Shown here one piece after another: positions 17,105-27,974 of a stretch of DNA of 47,501 nt. A program made the translations under genes and the position numbers. The notes beneath the pieces were generated by a model. It did not search any database. It was not told where the DNA came from and worked only from the letters and a program-made list of their open reading frames with translations. The DNA lies in assembly GCA_947598825.1 (NCBI GenBank), contig CANQFM010000021.1:1-47501 (forward strand), read 5' to 3'. This stretch comes from an uncultured Eisenbergiella sp. GTDB taxonomy: Bacteria > Bacillota > Clostridia > Lachnospirales > Lachnospiraceae. Position 1 is the first letter of the stretch. Each line of letters opens with the position of its first letter.

Positions 17105-18588
17105 AAGGAGATTCCTCTTTCCTCCATTACCGATTCTACCAGTTCCCTGTCGTCCATATGGTATTTGACGCCCCGGATCTCCTGATAATCCTCATGCCCC
17201 TTGCCCGCCAGCACGATGATATCGCCCGGCTGTGCATGGTCGATGGCATAGGCGATCGCTTCTTTTCTGTCAATAACCGTCACATAGGCGCCCTGCGTCC
17301 TTTGGATGCCGGTGACGATGTCTGCGACGATCGCTTCCGGCTCCTCAAACCGCGGATTGTCCGAGGTGATGATCGTAAAATCCGCCAGTCTCCCGGACAC
17401 CTCCCCCATCTCAAAGCGCCGGTCCCGGGAACGGTTGCCGCCGCACCCGAACACGCACACCAGCCTCCCATGCTCATACTCTTTCAGCGTCGAGAGCAGG
17501 CTTTCCAGCGCCATGGCGTTGTGGGCATAGTCGATCAGAAGCGTATACTCGTCGGAGACCTTCACCATTTCGATGCGTCCCCGGACCTTTGCACCAAGCA
17601 GCGCCCCTTTGACCGCCTCTTTCGGGACTCCAAAATGCCTGCAGATCGCGATGGCAGTCAGGGCGTTATAGACGGAAAACCGCCCCGGCATATCGATATA
17701 AGCCTCCATCGTCTCCCCTGTGGACGCCTCCAGGACGTTAAACTGCACGCCGAGCTGTCCCTGCCGGTTGGTGAACACGAGATCTTTCGCCACCAGATCT
17801 GCGCCTTCCATAAACCCATAGGTTTCCAGGGCGCAGGTATGCCCCTGGACGACCTGCTGCCAGTGGGGATCGTCCCGGTTGACGATGCCTACCCGGCACT
17901 GTTTGAACAAAAGGCCCTTGCAATGCAGATAATCTTCAAAGCTGCTGTGTTCATGGGGGCCGATGTGATCCGCCTCCAGATTCGTGAAGATGCCGAAATC
18001 AAAGATAAAGCCCTGGGTGCGGTGCAGCATCAGCGCCTGGGAAGAAACCTCCATGACCACGGTATCCAGCCCTGCCTCCACCATCCGATGGAAATACTCC
18101 TGCAAAACATAGGACTCCGGCGTGGTATTCGCCGCGTGGATATGTTCCTCCCCGATGATCTCTTCGATGGTGCCCACCAGCCCTACCTTTCTTCCCGCGT
18201 TTTCCAGGATGGATTTCACCAGATAGGTCGTGGTGGTCTTTCCCTTGGTCCCGGTGATCCCGATGGTGGTCAGCTTCCGGGCCGGATGGTCAAACCAGGC
18301 CGCCGCGATAAACGCCATGGCATATCTCGTATCCGCCACGCGGATCACGGTCACGCCGGTCTCTTTGGGCAGCGCGATCTCCTTATACACCACCAGCACC
18401 CCCGCGCCTTTTTCCACCGCTTCTGCGGCGGCCGTATGTCCGTCAAAATTCGCCCCTTCGATACAGAGAAAAAGACAGCCCTCACCGACCTTCCGGGAAT
18501 CGTACACCACGGCGGATACCTGTCGGTCAAGGCTCCCTTGCTCGCACACATAATCCAACTGATCCAGCAACGTCTTCAGAGATTTCAT
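17101..18588 (-). CDS. murE: UDP-MurNAc-tripeptide synthetase, meso-diaminopimelate type
   Basis: A 495-residue Mur ligase that adds the third amino acid of the peptidoglycan stem. It has the ATP-binding motif GITGTKGKTTT (about 109-119), NTTPES for UDP-MurNAc binding, the family EVSSQAL and the substrate motif SDNPRFEEP. DNPR is the meso-diaminopimelate signature, whereas lysine-adding enzymes have a different tetrapeptide, so the organism probably makes A1gamma-type wall. AAGGAG precedes the ATG by 9 bases. It heads the long minus-strand operon from its own promoter. Confidence 0.95.
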   Translation of the reverse strand: MKSLKTLLDQLDYVCEQGSLDRQVSAVVYDSRKVGEGCLFLCIEGANFDGHTAAAEAVEKGAGVLVVYKEIALPKETGVTVIRVADTRYAMAFIAAAWFDHPARKLTTIGITGTKGKTTTTYLVKSILENAGRKVGLVGTIEEIIGEEHIHAANTTPESYVLQEYFHRMVEAGLDTVVMEVSSQALMLHRTQGFIFDFGIFTNLEADHIGPHEHSSFEDYLHCKGLLFKQCRVGIVNRDDPHWQQVVQGHTCALETYGFMEGADLVAKDLVFTNRQGQLGVQFNVLEASTGETMEAYIDMPGRFSVYNALTAIAICRHFGVPKEAVKGALLGAKVRGRIEMVKVSDEYTLLIDYAHNAMALESLLSTLKEYEHGRLVCVFGCGGNRSRDRRFEMGEVSGRLADFTIITSDNPRFEEPEAIVADIVTGIQRTQGAYVTVIDRKEAIAYAIDHAQPGDIIVLAGKGHEDYQEIRGVKYHMDDRELVESVMEERGISF

Positions 18589-18620
18589 TCAGCAATGCTC
18601 CTTGCGTCATATTTCATTTC

Positions 18621-18649
18621 ATCATACCACAAAACGAAAGGTTTTTCAA
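18621..18649 (-). promoter_or_regulatory. sigma-A promoter of murE operon
   Basis: TTGAAA (18649-18644), a 17-bp spacer and TATGAT (18626-18621) on the minus strand, about 33 bases upstream of the murE ATG. No clear promoter was seen further down before the GT2 gene, so it may drive everything from murE to rsgA. Confidence 0.75.
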
Positions 18650-18696
18650 TGCCGGGCCGCCCTGCGCCCTGGGGCCCCGCCGCAGATAACGCCTTC

Positions 18697-19164
18697 TCAC
18701 TGCAGGTTTTTGACCTTAAACTCCTTTTCCACTTCCCGGCGCTGGTCGCGTTTGGCAATATCCTGCCGTTTGTCGTAGAGCTTTTTGCCGCGGCACAGAC
18801 CGATCTCCATTTTCGCCCTGCCGTCCTTAAAATAGACCTGGATCGGCATGATCGTATACCCCTTTTCCCGGCATCGGCCCGCCAGCTTATTGATCTGCGC
18901 CTTATGCAGCAAAAGCTTCCTCGTCCTAAGCGGGTCCCGGTTGAACAGATTCCCCTTTTCATAGGGGCTGATGTGCATCCCGTAGACGTACATCTCCCCC
19001 TGGTCGATCTGGATGAATGCCTCCTTGATGCTGCATTTGCCCATGCGCAGGCTTTTTACCTCCGTGCCGTGCAGCACCAGCCCTGCTTCCAACTGTTCTT
19101 CCACAAAGTAATCGTGAAAGACCTTTTTATTATTCGCCACAAGTTTCTGACTTTCCTTCGCCAT
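18697..19164 (-). CDS. smpB: tmRNA-binding protein SmpB
   Basis: A 155-residue trans-translation factor that brings tmRNA to stalled ribosomes. Family signatures: N-terminal [17 protein letters not shown], the GTEVKSLR stretch, and a basic C-terminal tail ([15 protein letters not shown]) that reaches the decoding centre. The ATG at 19162-19164 with GGAGGG five bases upstream is preferred over the ATG four codons earlier. It follows rnr by 44 bases. The tmRNA gene is not next to it; its 3' end lies near the right edge of the window. Confidence 0.96.
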   Translation of the reverse strand: MAKESQKLVANNKKVFHDYFVEEQLEAGLVLHGTEVKSLRMGKCSIKEAFIQIDQGEMYVYGMHISPYEKGNLFNRDPLRTRKLLLHKAQINKLAGRCREKGYTIMPIQVYFKDGRAKMEIGLCRGKKLYDKRQDIAKRDQRREVEKEFKVKNLQ

Positions 19165-19208
19165 TTTTCCCTCCATGCCCCGGCATATGCAAGAAAGCGC
19201 ATCGAATT

Positions 19209-21371
19209 TCAGATCCGGCGCTGCGTTTGCGCTGCTTCTGCTTCTTCTTCACAGGCCGGTACGAAGTCGATGGTCCGCGCAAGGCGGTCTGCCCTCGCTG
19301 CCCTGACCAAAAGCTTTTGTCCCAGCCGGTAGCTCTGTCCTGTCCTCTCCCCAACCAGTTCGTATCTATCCTCGTGGAAAACGTAATAATCGCCTTCCAG
19401 GCTGCTGATATGGACCAGGCCCTCCACGGTATTGGGCAGTTCCACATAAAGGCCCCAGCCCGTCACGCCGGAGATCACGCCCTCATATACCTCGCCGATA
19501 TGGCCTTCCATAAACTGTACCTTTTTGAGCTTCTCCACTTCCCGTTCCGCTTCATCGGCCCGCCGCTCCGCTGCCGAGGACAGCCTGGCCGCTTCCGGCA
19601 GGATCTCCCGGTAATGGGCGATGCGCTCCTCCGAAAGCCTGCCGTGCAAAAACTCCTTGATGATCCGATGGATCTGCAGATCCGGATACCGCCGGATGGG
19701 CGAAGTGAAATGGCAGTAATACCGGGCCGCCAGCCCAAAATGCCCCGTACATTCGGTGGTATAAAAAGCGCGCTTCATACTGCGCAGCGTCAGGCGGGAA
19801 ACCATGTTCTCTTCCGGCGTCCCCTGGATTTTGTCCAATAGCTTCTGGATCTCCTTGGCATGCTCCCGCCCGGCCCGCAGGCGATACCCGAAATTATAAA
19901 GGAAAAGGGCCAGCTTATCCATTTTTTCGGGATCCGGCTTCTCATGGACGCGATAGAGAAACGGCATATCCAGCCAGTAAAAATGTTCCGCCACCGTCTC
20001 GTTGGCCGCCAGCATGAAATCCTCGATCAGCTTCATGGCTGCATTGCGCTCATAGGGGCCGATCTCCTGCACGTTTCCGTCGCTGTCCAGTTCGATCCTG
20101 CATTCGGGAAGGTCAAAATCCACCGCGCCCCTCTCCCGGCGTTTCCTGCGCAGGATCTCGGATAGCCGGGCCATCTGTTCCAGCATGGGGACCAGGGGGG
20201 CGCAGTCCTCCAAAAGCCCTTCGTCCTGTCCCTCCAGGATCCGCGTCACCTGCGTATAGCTCATCCGCCTGTCCACCCGGATCACGGATTCTACGATCTC
20301 ATGGCTGCGGACGTTCCCCCTGTCGTCGATCTCCATCAGGCAGGAAAGCGCCAGCCTGTCTTCCCCGGCGTTTAAGGAACAGATCCCGTTGGAAAGCGCC
20401 TGGGGCAGCATGGGGATCACCCGGTCGGCCAGATAAACGCTGGTCCCCCTCGCCTTCGCCTCCCAGTCCAGGGCGGAATTTTCCTGCACATAATTGGCCA
20501 CATCCGCGATGTGTACGCCCAGATGATACAGACCGCCTTCCACCGTCAGGCTCACCGCGTCGTCCAGATCCTTTGCGTCCTCGCCGTCTATGGTCACCAT
20601 CTGCACGGCGCGCAGATCCCGCCGGAAGGCGCAGTCCTGCGCCGTCACCTCTGACGCAACCCTCTCTGCCTGGTGCAAAACCTTCTCCGGAAAGGACTCC
20701 GGCAGGCCGAAGGCGCGCACGATGGAAAGGATGTCTACGCCCGGATCCTCCGGGCGGCCCAGGATCTCCACGACCCTGCCCTCCAGGCTGCCTCCCTTTT
20801 CCCCGTAATCGGCGATCTGCGCCACCACCTTCGTTCCGTCCTCTGCATCCTTGCCACTCCCGGCAGGGATGAAAACGTCCCTGCTGATCCGGCTGTCGTC
20901 CGGCACCACGAACCCAAAGGACCGATGCTTCTGATAGGTGCCCACCACCCGGGCAAAAGCCCGCTCTGTTACCCCGACGATCCTGGCCTCCGCCCGCTGC
21001 CCGCGCTGTCCGGGAAGGATACTGATCTTTACCGTATCCCCATGAAAAGCGTTTCCTGTATACGCTTCGGGAATATAAAACTCTCCCTGCCCTTCCTGCG
21101 CCGTTACAAAGCCAAAGCCCCTGGCATTGCTTCTAAAAACGCCCGTGATCTCCCGCTCCTTTGCCAGAATATATCTCCCCCGCTTCGTGCGCAATATCCT
21201 GCCTTCTTCCAGAAGGCTCTCCAGCGCCCGGGTCAGCTCCGGCCTCTCCTCAGGCTTTACCTGCAAAATGACCGCCAGTTCCTTTTCCTTCATCGGCACA
21301 TAGGCCGGATCCTCCAACAGCGCGCATATACGATTCTTCCGTCTGATAAACTGATCTTCCATTTCCCTCAT
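19209..21371 (-). CDS. rnr: ribonuclease R
   Basis: A 720-residue 3'-5' exoribonuclease of the RNase II/R family. It has an N-terminal winged helix, two cold-shock OB domains ([17 protein letters not shown] and SFGFVVPDD), an RNB catalytic domain with metal-binding aspartates in [16 protein letters not shown], and a C-terminal S1 domain ending in a basic tail. It degrades structured RNA and works with SmpB/tmRNA in quality control, which matches the rnr-smpB gene order. I chose the ATG at 21369-21371 (GGAG 10 bases upstream); a TTG at 21380 and an ATG at 21362 are alternatives. Confidence 0.95.
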   Translation of the reverse strand: MREMEDQFIRRKNRICALLEDPAYVPMKEKELAVILQVKPEERPELTRALESLLEEGRILRTKRGRYILAKEREITGVFRSNARGFGFVTAQEGQGEFYIPEAYTGNAFHGDTVKISILPGQRGQRAEARIVGVTERAFARVVGTYQKHRSFGFVVPDDSRISRDVFIPAGSGKDAEDGTKVVAQIADYGEKGGSLEGRVVEILGRPEDPGVDILSIVRAFGLPESFPEKVLHQAERVASEVTAQDCAFRRDLRAVQMVTIDGEDAKDLDDAVSLTVEGGLYHLGVHIADVANYVQENSALDWEAKARGTSVYLADRVIPMLPQALSNGICSLNAGEDRLALSCLMEIDDRGNVRSHEIVESVIRVDRRMSYTQVTRILEGQDEGLLEDCAPLVPMLEQMARLSEILRRKRRERGAVDFDLPECRIELDSDGNVQEIGPYERNAAMKLIEDFMLAANETVAEHFYWLDMPFLYRVHEKPDPEKMDKLALFLYNFGYRLRAGREHAKEIQKLLDKIQGTPEENMVSRLTLRSMKRAFYTTECTGHFGLAARYYCHFTSPIRRYPDLQIHRIIKEFLHGRLSEERIAHYREILPEAARLSSAAERRADEAEREVEKLKKVQFMEGHIGEVYEGVISGVTGWGLYVELPNTVEGLVHISSLEGDYYVFHEDRYELVGERTGQSYRLGQKLLVRAARADRLARTIDFVPACEEEAEAAQTQRRI

Positions 21372-21404
21372 CCGCCGCAAGCTCCGGCGCCCGTACTGCA
21401 GAAC

Positions 21405-21434
21405 AAAAAAACACCCCGCTAACGGAGTGCTTTT
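21405..21434 (-). terminator. intrinsic terminator between secG and rnr
   Basis: On the minus strand a 7-bp stem CACTCCG / CGGGGTG (one G-U pair) with a 4-base loop, flanked by AAAAG upstream and seven Ts downstream. It lies 15 bases after secG and about 34 bases before the rnr start, so rnr depends on read-through or antitermination unless a hidden promoter exists. Confidence 0.75.
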
Positions 21435-21449
21435 GTGTTCAGATCCTTA

Positions 21450-21695
21450 TCATCCCCAAATCCTGGAAATATTCAGCAGAACCGCAAGAAGAAGAAACGC
21501 AACAGCCAGATACTTCGTGATCCTGACCAGCCGCCCCTCCATGGAACGGCCCTTGTTCTTTCCCCAGTAGGTCTCCGCCGCGCCGCTGATGGCGCCCAGC
21601 CCCGCCTGCTTGCCTTCCTGCATCAAAACCAAAACCGTCAAAGCGATACTTACCAATATGAAGATGATAGTCAGAATGATCCGCAATACTTCCAT
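21450..21695 (-). CDS. secG: preprotein translocase subunit SecG
   Basis: An 81-residue membrane protein with two hydrophobic helices (about 4-24 and 58-77) joined by the conserved loop LMQEGKQAGLGAISGAAETYWGK (positions 25-47), a standard SecG signature. It stabilises the SecYE channel. The ATG at 21693-21695 lies 7 bases after AGGAGG; a GTG three codons earlier overlaps that site and is rejected. Confidence 0.95.
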   Translation of the reverse strand: MEVLRIILTIIFILVSIALTVLVLMQEGKQAGLGAISGAAETYWGKNKGRSMEGRLVRITKYLAVAFLLLAVLLNISRIWG

Positions 21696-21726
21696 ATCAA
21701 ACACCTCCTAACATCAAGCAAAATTG

Positions 21727-21755
21727 ATTCTATCATACTTTTCCCGGCATTTCAA
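21727..21755 (-). promoter_or_regulatory. sigma-A promoter of secG
   Basis: TTGAAA (21755-21750), a 17-bp spacer and TAGAAT (21732-21727) on the minus strand, about 32 bases before the secG start. Confidence 0.7.
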
Positions 21756-21802
21756 GGAAAAAAACTGGGAAAACACACCAAAATGCATCGGTTGTGCATC
21801 GG

Positions 21803-22000
21803 TCAGAGCAGGCCCAGCACCCCCAGCGCAATGGCGCAGAGCGCCACGATAACGAGGATGGCGGGAAGCATCAGCACCACATAGGCGGACACGATCATGG
21901 CGAACTTATCTTTCCAGCCCACCTTTTCGCTGGACAGCTCTTCCCGCTTCTCTTCCTCCTGCTCCGGCGTCAACGTCTTTAGCCGTTTACGAAAAAACAT
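21803..22000 (-). CDS. small single-pass membrane protein, unknown function
   Basis: A 65-residue protein: a basic N-terminus (FFRKRLKTL), a charged EQEEEKREEL stretch, then one long hydrophobic segment (about 34-63). The ATG has GGAG 8 bases upstream. It lies 45 bases after the OppF-like ATPase on the same strand with no obvious terminator between, so it may be the last gene of the importer operon. I do not recognise a family. It could assist the transporter or be unrelated. Confidence 0.65.
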   Translation of the reverse strand: MFFRKRLKTLTPEQEEEKREELSSEKVGWKDKFAMIVSAYVVLMLPAILVIVALCAIALGVLGLL

Positions 22001-23624
22001 AAAACCACTCCATTTATCGTTTGGCCGCGTCCCTTTAAACGGCCTTTACGCGCGGTCCGCCTGCTCCTCCTGCCCGGCGTTTCTCTGGGCCTTCATGGTC
22101 TTTGGCATCTCAAAGAGATAATTGCCCTGTTCGTCCAGCTTTTTCTGCGGGAAGTGGCAGGCCAGAAAATGACCCGGTTCCACCTCGGTCAGCTCCGGCG
22201 GCACGTTCTTACACTTGTCGCAGGCCATGTAGCAGCGGGTATGGAACTTGCATCCCGTAGGCGGCTTGATAGGGCTGGGGATATTGCCTTCCAGCAGAAT
22301 ACGGTCTTTCTTTAAACTCTCCGGATCCGTGGTCGGGATGGAGGATAAGAGGGCCACCGTATAGGGATGGCGGGGATCGGTGAAGATCGTCTCGCTGTCT
22401 CCCAGCTCCACTACGTTCCCCAGATACATCACGCAGATACGGTCGGAAATATACCGCACCACGGACAGGTCGTGGGAAATGAACATGTAGGTCAGATTCT
22501 GCTTCTTTTTCAGTTCCTGAAGCAGATTGATGATCTGCGACTGGATGGAAACGTCCAGGGCGGACACGCACTCGTCGCAGACGATGAACTTCGGCTGCAC
22601 GGCCAGCGCCCTGGCGATGGCCACGCGCTGCCTCTGGCCGCCGGAGAACTGATGGGGATAACGGTGCAGCATATACTCCTGCAGGCCGCATTCTTCCATG
22701 GTCTTGACGATATGGGCGCGCATCTTCTCCGTCCCGTGCCTATAGAAATTGTGGGTCAGCAGCCCCTCTTCGATGATCTGGCCGATGGTCATACGGGGAT
22801 TTAAGCTGGAATAGGGATCCTGGAAAATGATCTGCAGATCCTTCCGAAACACCCGCATTTCGTTGTATTTTAAGCGGGACAAATCGATTCCCTCGTCCCG
22901 CATGGCCTCATATTTGTCAAACTCCGGCTCCCCGGCGTGTCTGCTGCGCAGATCCTTAAGCTGGGCCTCGATCCCGTCGCAGTCGGACTGGCAGGCGTCC
23001 AACGCCTGTTTGGCCGCGTCCATTTTTCCTTTCAACTGATCGCTGTTTTTGCCCTTCGCCTCCGGTTCCAGGCTCTGCTCATAATCCAGCTTCGCCGCGA
23101 CATATTTTTCTCTGGCCTTCCGGCGTTTCCCGTTCGCCTCGTATTCCTTCAGAAGCAGTTCCGTCCCCCGGGCCTCGTCGGCGGCAAAAAAACCGCCCAT
23201 AATCTTGACGATATTGTTCAGACAGGTCTGCGCCTCGCAGTGGGCCAGGTTCTGCTCCTGCAGCAGATAGAAATCGGCTTTTTCCTTGCCTCCCGCCTGC
23301 TCGACTTTGTTATCAAGCTCCTGCGCCTTCGCCTGCGCTTTCTGCAGCAGGGTCTTGTACTTTCCCAGGTTTTTCAGCGTATGCTCCACATAGGCGGGCG
23401 CCGCGTCCGCCAGGGTGGAACCGTAATACATGGTCGTGCCTGCGGTCTGGGGATAGAGCTGTAAGATCACGCGGCCCAGAGTGGACTTCCCGCAGCCGGA
23501 CTCTCCCACTACGCCCAGCGTCTCGCCCTCGTAGATATCCAGGGTAATGTCCTCGTTGGCCCTGACATATAGCTGTTCCTTCTGAAACAGGGAGGTCTTC
23601 GCAACGGGGAAGTATTTTTTCAGA

Positions 23625-24638
<1,014 letters not shown>

Positions 24639-24653
24639 CTTCTCTGTCCCTCC

Positions 24654-26618
24654 TTACTTTTCTACGCTGGCCTTCGGATCCAGCACATCACGCAGGGCGT
24701 CGCCCACGATATTGATGCAGATGGTGGTGACGGCCAGGAAAATGGACGTAAACACCCACTGCCACCAATACGCGTTGATGATCGTCTCGTTGTTGGCGCC
24801 GTTTAACATGTTGCCCCAGGTCGGCCTGGGATAAGCCACGCCGAAGCCCAGGTAGCTTAAGGAGGACTCAGTCAGCATACAGGTGCCGAAATCCAGCATC
24901 AGCGTGACCAGGATCACGGACATGACATTCGGAAGGATGTGTTTGAAAGCGATCACATTCTCCTTCACGCCCATGGACTTGGCCGCCGTCACATACTCGC
25001 TCTCACGGGCCAGAAGCACCTGCCCGCGCACCAGCCTGGCAAGCCCGGGCCAGGTCAGCACGCCCAAGATGCACATGATGATAAAGATCCGCATCGTCTC
25101 GGAAAGCACCATATGGCTCATGACCGCCGAAAGGATCATGGCAAAGGGCAAAAACGGGATGGCGGAGAAGATCTCGGCTACGCGCATCAGAAAGACGTCC
25201 ACTTTGCCGCCGAAATATCCGGAAATACAGCCGACCAGGATCCCGATGATGGAGGAAATGATGACCGCCACCGCGCCGACGGTCATGGTCATCTTACCGC
25301 CGTTGATGATGCGCTGGAAAATATCCGCGCCCCGGTTATCCGTGCCGAACAGATATCCCTTTAAGCCCCATTTGTCTAAAAGCGCGTCGTTGGCATCCAC
25401 CGCATAGGTCTGGAAGGAACCGGTATAAAGCTTTTCGGCCCCTGTCACATCGTCGGGCACCTCCGTCTGATCCAGGGCGTTGCTGCCCCAGGAGTAAACG
25501 TTGCCCTTGTTGGTCAGGCCGGAATAATGATAGGAGCCGCCCACGATCTGCACATAATCCTCATCCGCCGCAAGCTCCGGCGCCTTGGTAGCGTCCAGCG
25601 GGAAATCGCCGGAAAAGCAGATGGAGCCGTCGTCCAGCAACAGGCAGACGCTGGAATTGGTGGCCGTGATGGCGTCGATCTTCCTGCCGTTTAAGTACTC
25701 GGATATCTTCTTGCCCGCGCTTCCCACGTTTTCGCGCACGGTATTGTACAGGTCGCGGGAACCGGTATAGATCGAAGTCCGTTTGTTGTTCAGGCCGACG
25801 ATATAGTTCAGGGTAAAGTCGATATCATAGACCTTGCCCGCCGCCAGGAACAGATCCATGTTGGCGTAGGTCAGCTTGTTGCCCCACAGATACAGGGTGC
25901 CGTCGTTCATCAGGATCGCCGAGGCCTGATAGCCGCAGGTCAGCTTCTTGACGTTTGCCACGTCCACCCCGTTATCCGCCAGCTCCTGCGGGAAATAGGC
26001 GATATTAGGGTTGGGGGCTTTCCCCGCCGCCTCCGCTTCGGCCTGCGTGCCGTACTGCCCCAGGGTATTGGCGCCCCAGCAGTACACTTTCCCGTCCTCG
26101 CCGATGGCCACGATATGATCGATACCGGCCGCCACCATGGCGATCTTTGCGTTCTGCACTTCCTCCGGGATCACCCCGATGTCCACGCCGGTGGTGCCGA
26201 TCTGGGTGGAGCCCCAGACATAGACCTTGCCTGCGTTGGACAGCCCCACGGAAAAGGAGCCGTAGCCGTCGATCATCTTGATATCGCCCTGCAGCTCTTT
26301 GGGCACCGACATGAGCCTCATGTTGGGCGCCATGCTCTGCTGGGTCACTTCCGTATAGGAATCCTTATATTTCGGCATGAAAAGAGGGCCGATGAACATG
26401 ATCAGGAACATCACGATCAGCAGCGCAAAAGCGCCTACCGCCAGCTTACGTTCCATGAAATTATTGAATACCTGCCGCATGGGGCTGACGATGACTTCCA
26501 CATCCGCCGCCGTCGCGTCCTTTCCCAGCATATCGTCCGCCAACTGGTTGCCGCCTCCATGGACAAAGCGGGCGAACCAACCGCTCTTTTTTGAGGAAGC
26601 CTGCTTATTCTTCGCCAT
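24654..26618 (-). CDS. OppC-like ABC permease with an inserted seven-repeat RCC1 beta-propeller
   Basis: A 654-residue permease, about twice the usual size. Residues about 59-81 form TM1. Residues about 112-415 contain seven RCC1-like repeats; the clearest blades carry the core G-hydrophobic-DG-K-VY-WG (SNAGKVYVWGS 127-137, GEDGKVYCWGANTLGQYG 173-190, NDGTLYLWGN 238-247, TNKGNVYSWGSN 369-380). The OppC motif FGTDNRGADIF follows at 424-434, then the remaining helices and the EAA loop AAKSMGVKENVIAFKHILPN (545-564). The propeller therefore sits in the extracytoplasmic TM1-TM2 loop. The gene is second of the two permease genes in the importer operon. Function of the propeller is inferred only: docking of the lipoprotein, wall contact or peptide selection. 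Confidence 0.93.
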   Translation of the reverse strand: MAKNKQASSKKSGWFARFVHGGGNQLADDMLGKDATAADVEVIVSPMRQVFNNFMERKLAVGAFALLIVMFLIMFIGPLFMPKYKDSYTEVTQQSMAPNMRLMSVPKELQGDIKMIDGYGSFSVGLSNAGKVYVWGSTQIGTTGVDIGVIPEEVQNAKIAMVAAGIDHIVAIGEDGKVYCWGANTLGQYGTQAEAEAAGKAPNPNIAYFPQELADNGVDVANVKKLTCGYQASAILMNDGTLYLWGNKLTYANMDLFLAAGKVYDIDFTLNYIVGLNNKRTSIYTGSRDLYNTVRENVGSAGKKISEYLNGRKIDAITATNSSVCLLLDDGSICFSGDFPLDATKAPELAADEDYVQIVGGSYHYSGLTNKGNVYSWGSNALDQTEVPDDVTGAEKLYTGSFQTYAVDANDALLDKWGLKGYLFGTDNRGADIFQRIINGGKMTMTVGAVAVIISSIIGILVGCISGYFGGKVDVFLMRVAEIFSAIPFLPFAMILSAVMSHMVLSETMRIFIIMCILGVLTWPGLARLVRGQVLLARESEYVTAAKSMGVKENVIAFKHILPNVMSVILVTLMLDFGTCMLTESSLSYLGFGVAYPRPTWGNMLNGANNETIINAYWWQWVFTSIFLAVTTICINIVGDALRDVLDPKASVEK

Positions 26619-26636
26619 TGCGTTCGTCCTCCCTTC

Positions 26637-27680
26637 CTATTTGTTCACGCGGACCCTTGGATCCACGAGACCGTACACAATATCGATCACCAGCGTTCCC
26701 AGCAGGGACATGCCCACATAGAACATCTGCATCAGCAGCACCACGTCGTAATCCGCGCTCCGCAGCGCCGTGATCATGACCCTGCCCATGCCGTTCCAGG
26801 CAAAAATGCTTTCAAACACCAGGGAACCGGAAAAGATCCCCAGAAACCACCCTACCACCAGCGTCACGATGGGGATCAGGGCGTTGCGCCAGGCATGGGA
26901 GTAAATGACCACCTTTTCCCGCAGGCCCTTGGCCCTGGCGGTGCGGATGCAGTCCATGGACAACGCTTCGATCATGGAAGCGCGCACATAACGGGTCATG
27001 CCGCCCAGGGAGCAGAACGTCATAGCAATCAGCGGCAGCGCCATGTAGTACATTTCATCCTTGAACCTGCGCCACCCGGTAAAATTGGAACCCGGCGTCT
27101 TCATGCCGCTGGGCGGGAAAATATGCAGCTTGGAGCAGAAGATCCAGATGAACAGAATGGCGATCAGGAAGGTGGGCAGGCTGTATCCGATGATGGTCAA
27201 CACCTGGATCGCCTGATCGAACCGGCTGCCCCGCTTCACCGCGCAGTGGATGCCCAAAGGGATCGTGATCCCCAGCGCCAGGATCGTGGCGAAAATATTG
27301 ATCTTGATGGTGTTCTTCATCGGCTGGGCCACCACCTGCACCACAGGTTTTTTATAATCGTAGGAATAGCCCAGATTCCCCTGCAGCAGCCCGTCGTAGG
27401 TCCCGTCGTAGAGCGGATAGAGCCCCACCCAGCGCAGATAACGGACCACCTTGTTGTTGGTATCCGTCCCGTACATCCGCTGGTATTTCAGATAGATCTC
27501 ATTGAAATACTCGTCCGCCTTCCCCTTCGGGATGGCGTTCTTCAAAGCGGTATACTCCGCCTTGGCATCGGTATAGGCCCGGTTCGCAGGCACCAGGCTG
27601 TAAATCATGAACATGATGAAGGAAAGGATCACCAGCACCACGCACATATACCCGATTCTCTTGATCACATATTTTCCCAT
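26637..27680 (-). CDS. OppB-like ABC permease
   Basis: A 347-residue permease with about six membrane helices. The N-terminus MGKYVIKRIGYM leads into TM1; a longer-than-usual charged loop (about 38-95) precedes the conserved GNLGYSYDYKKPV. The EAA loop reads RTARAKGLREKVVIYSHAWRN (21 residues, positions about 245-265) and the end is DPRVRVNK. The ATG at 27678-27680 has GAGGGAAG upstream; an open frame runs 66 codons further but through hairpins and without protein character. It forms the channel with the RCC1-bearing OppC-like subunit. Confidence 0.93.
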   Translation of the reverse strand: MGKYVIKRIGYMCVVLVILSFIMFMIYSLVPANRAYTDAKAEYTALKNAIPKGKADEYFNEIYLKYQRMYGTDTNNKVVRYLRWVGLYPLYDGTYDGLLQGNLGYSYDYKKPVVQVVAQPMKNTIKINIFATILALGITIPLGIHCAVKRGSRFDQAIQVLTIIGYSLPTFLIAILFIWIFCSKLHIFPPSGMKTPGSNFTGWRRFKDEMYYMALPLIAMTFCSLGGMTRYVRASMIEALSMDCIRTARAKGLREKVVIYSHAWRNALIPIVTLVVGWFLGIFSGSLVFESIFAWNGMGRVMITALRSADYDVVLLMQMFYVGMSLLGTLVIDIVYGLVDPRVRVNK

Positions 27681-27741
27681 AATCTTCCCTCGCTTTTTGA
27701 TAGAAACCAAGGTTCCGCCGATCTGTATCCCATTGGGAGCC

Positions 27742-27758
27742 GGCGCATCCGATGCGCC
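27742..27758. repeat. short hairpin in the SBP-oppB spacer
   Basis: GGCGCAT-CCG-ATGCGCC, 7-bp perfect arms. An alternative stem, CCGGCG with CGCCGG, spans the same area, so two exclusive structures are possible. It lies 60-80 bases upstream of the oppB-like start. Role unknown. Confidence 0.4.
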
Positions 27759-27902
27759 CCGATCCGCCGGTTCACAATGGCATACCGGTTTCGGCCCTCC
27801 TGCCGTCCGTGCCGCAGGGCAAAAAACACTTGTCTTTGCACGGCGCACAGACAGAGGATAAAACAAGGACTGACACACTCAGGCCAGCCTTCCGTAAAAC
27901 CG

Positions 27903-27935
27903 CCAAAGGACAGGGGAAAATCCCCTGTCCTTTGG
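27903..27935 (-). terminator. strong intercistronic hairpin after the binding-protein gene
   Basis: A perfect 14-bp stem CCAAAGGACAGGGG / CCCCTGTCCTTTGG with a 5-base loop, about 40 bases after the lipoprotein stop. Only TTTT follows after CGG on the minus strand, so it is more likely a partial terminator or mRNA 3'-end protector, keeping binding-protein levels above permease levels, than a full stop. The 294-base spacer holds no gene I can support. Confidence 0.7.
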
Positions 27936-27974
27936 GGTCATACCGCTTGATCAAGTTTCTGACTTCAGCCGTCT

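Noticed and set aside
27681-27878. N-terminal extension of the OppB-like permease by 66 codons
   Set aside because: It runs through hairpins, has no protein character, and the ATG at 27678-27680 has a good ribosome binding site at the expected family start.
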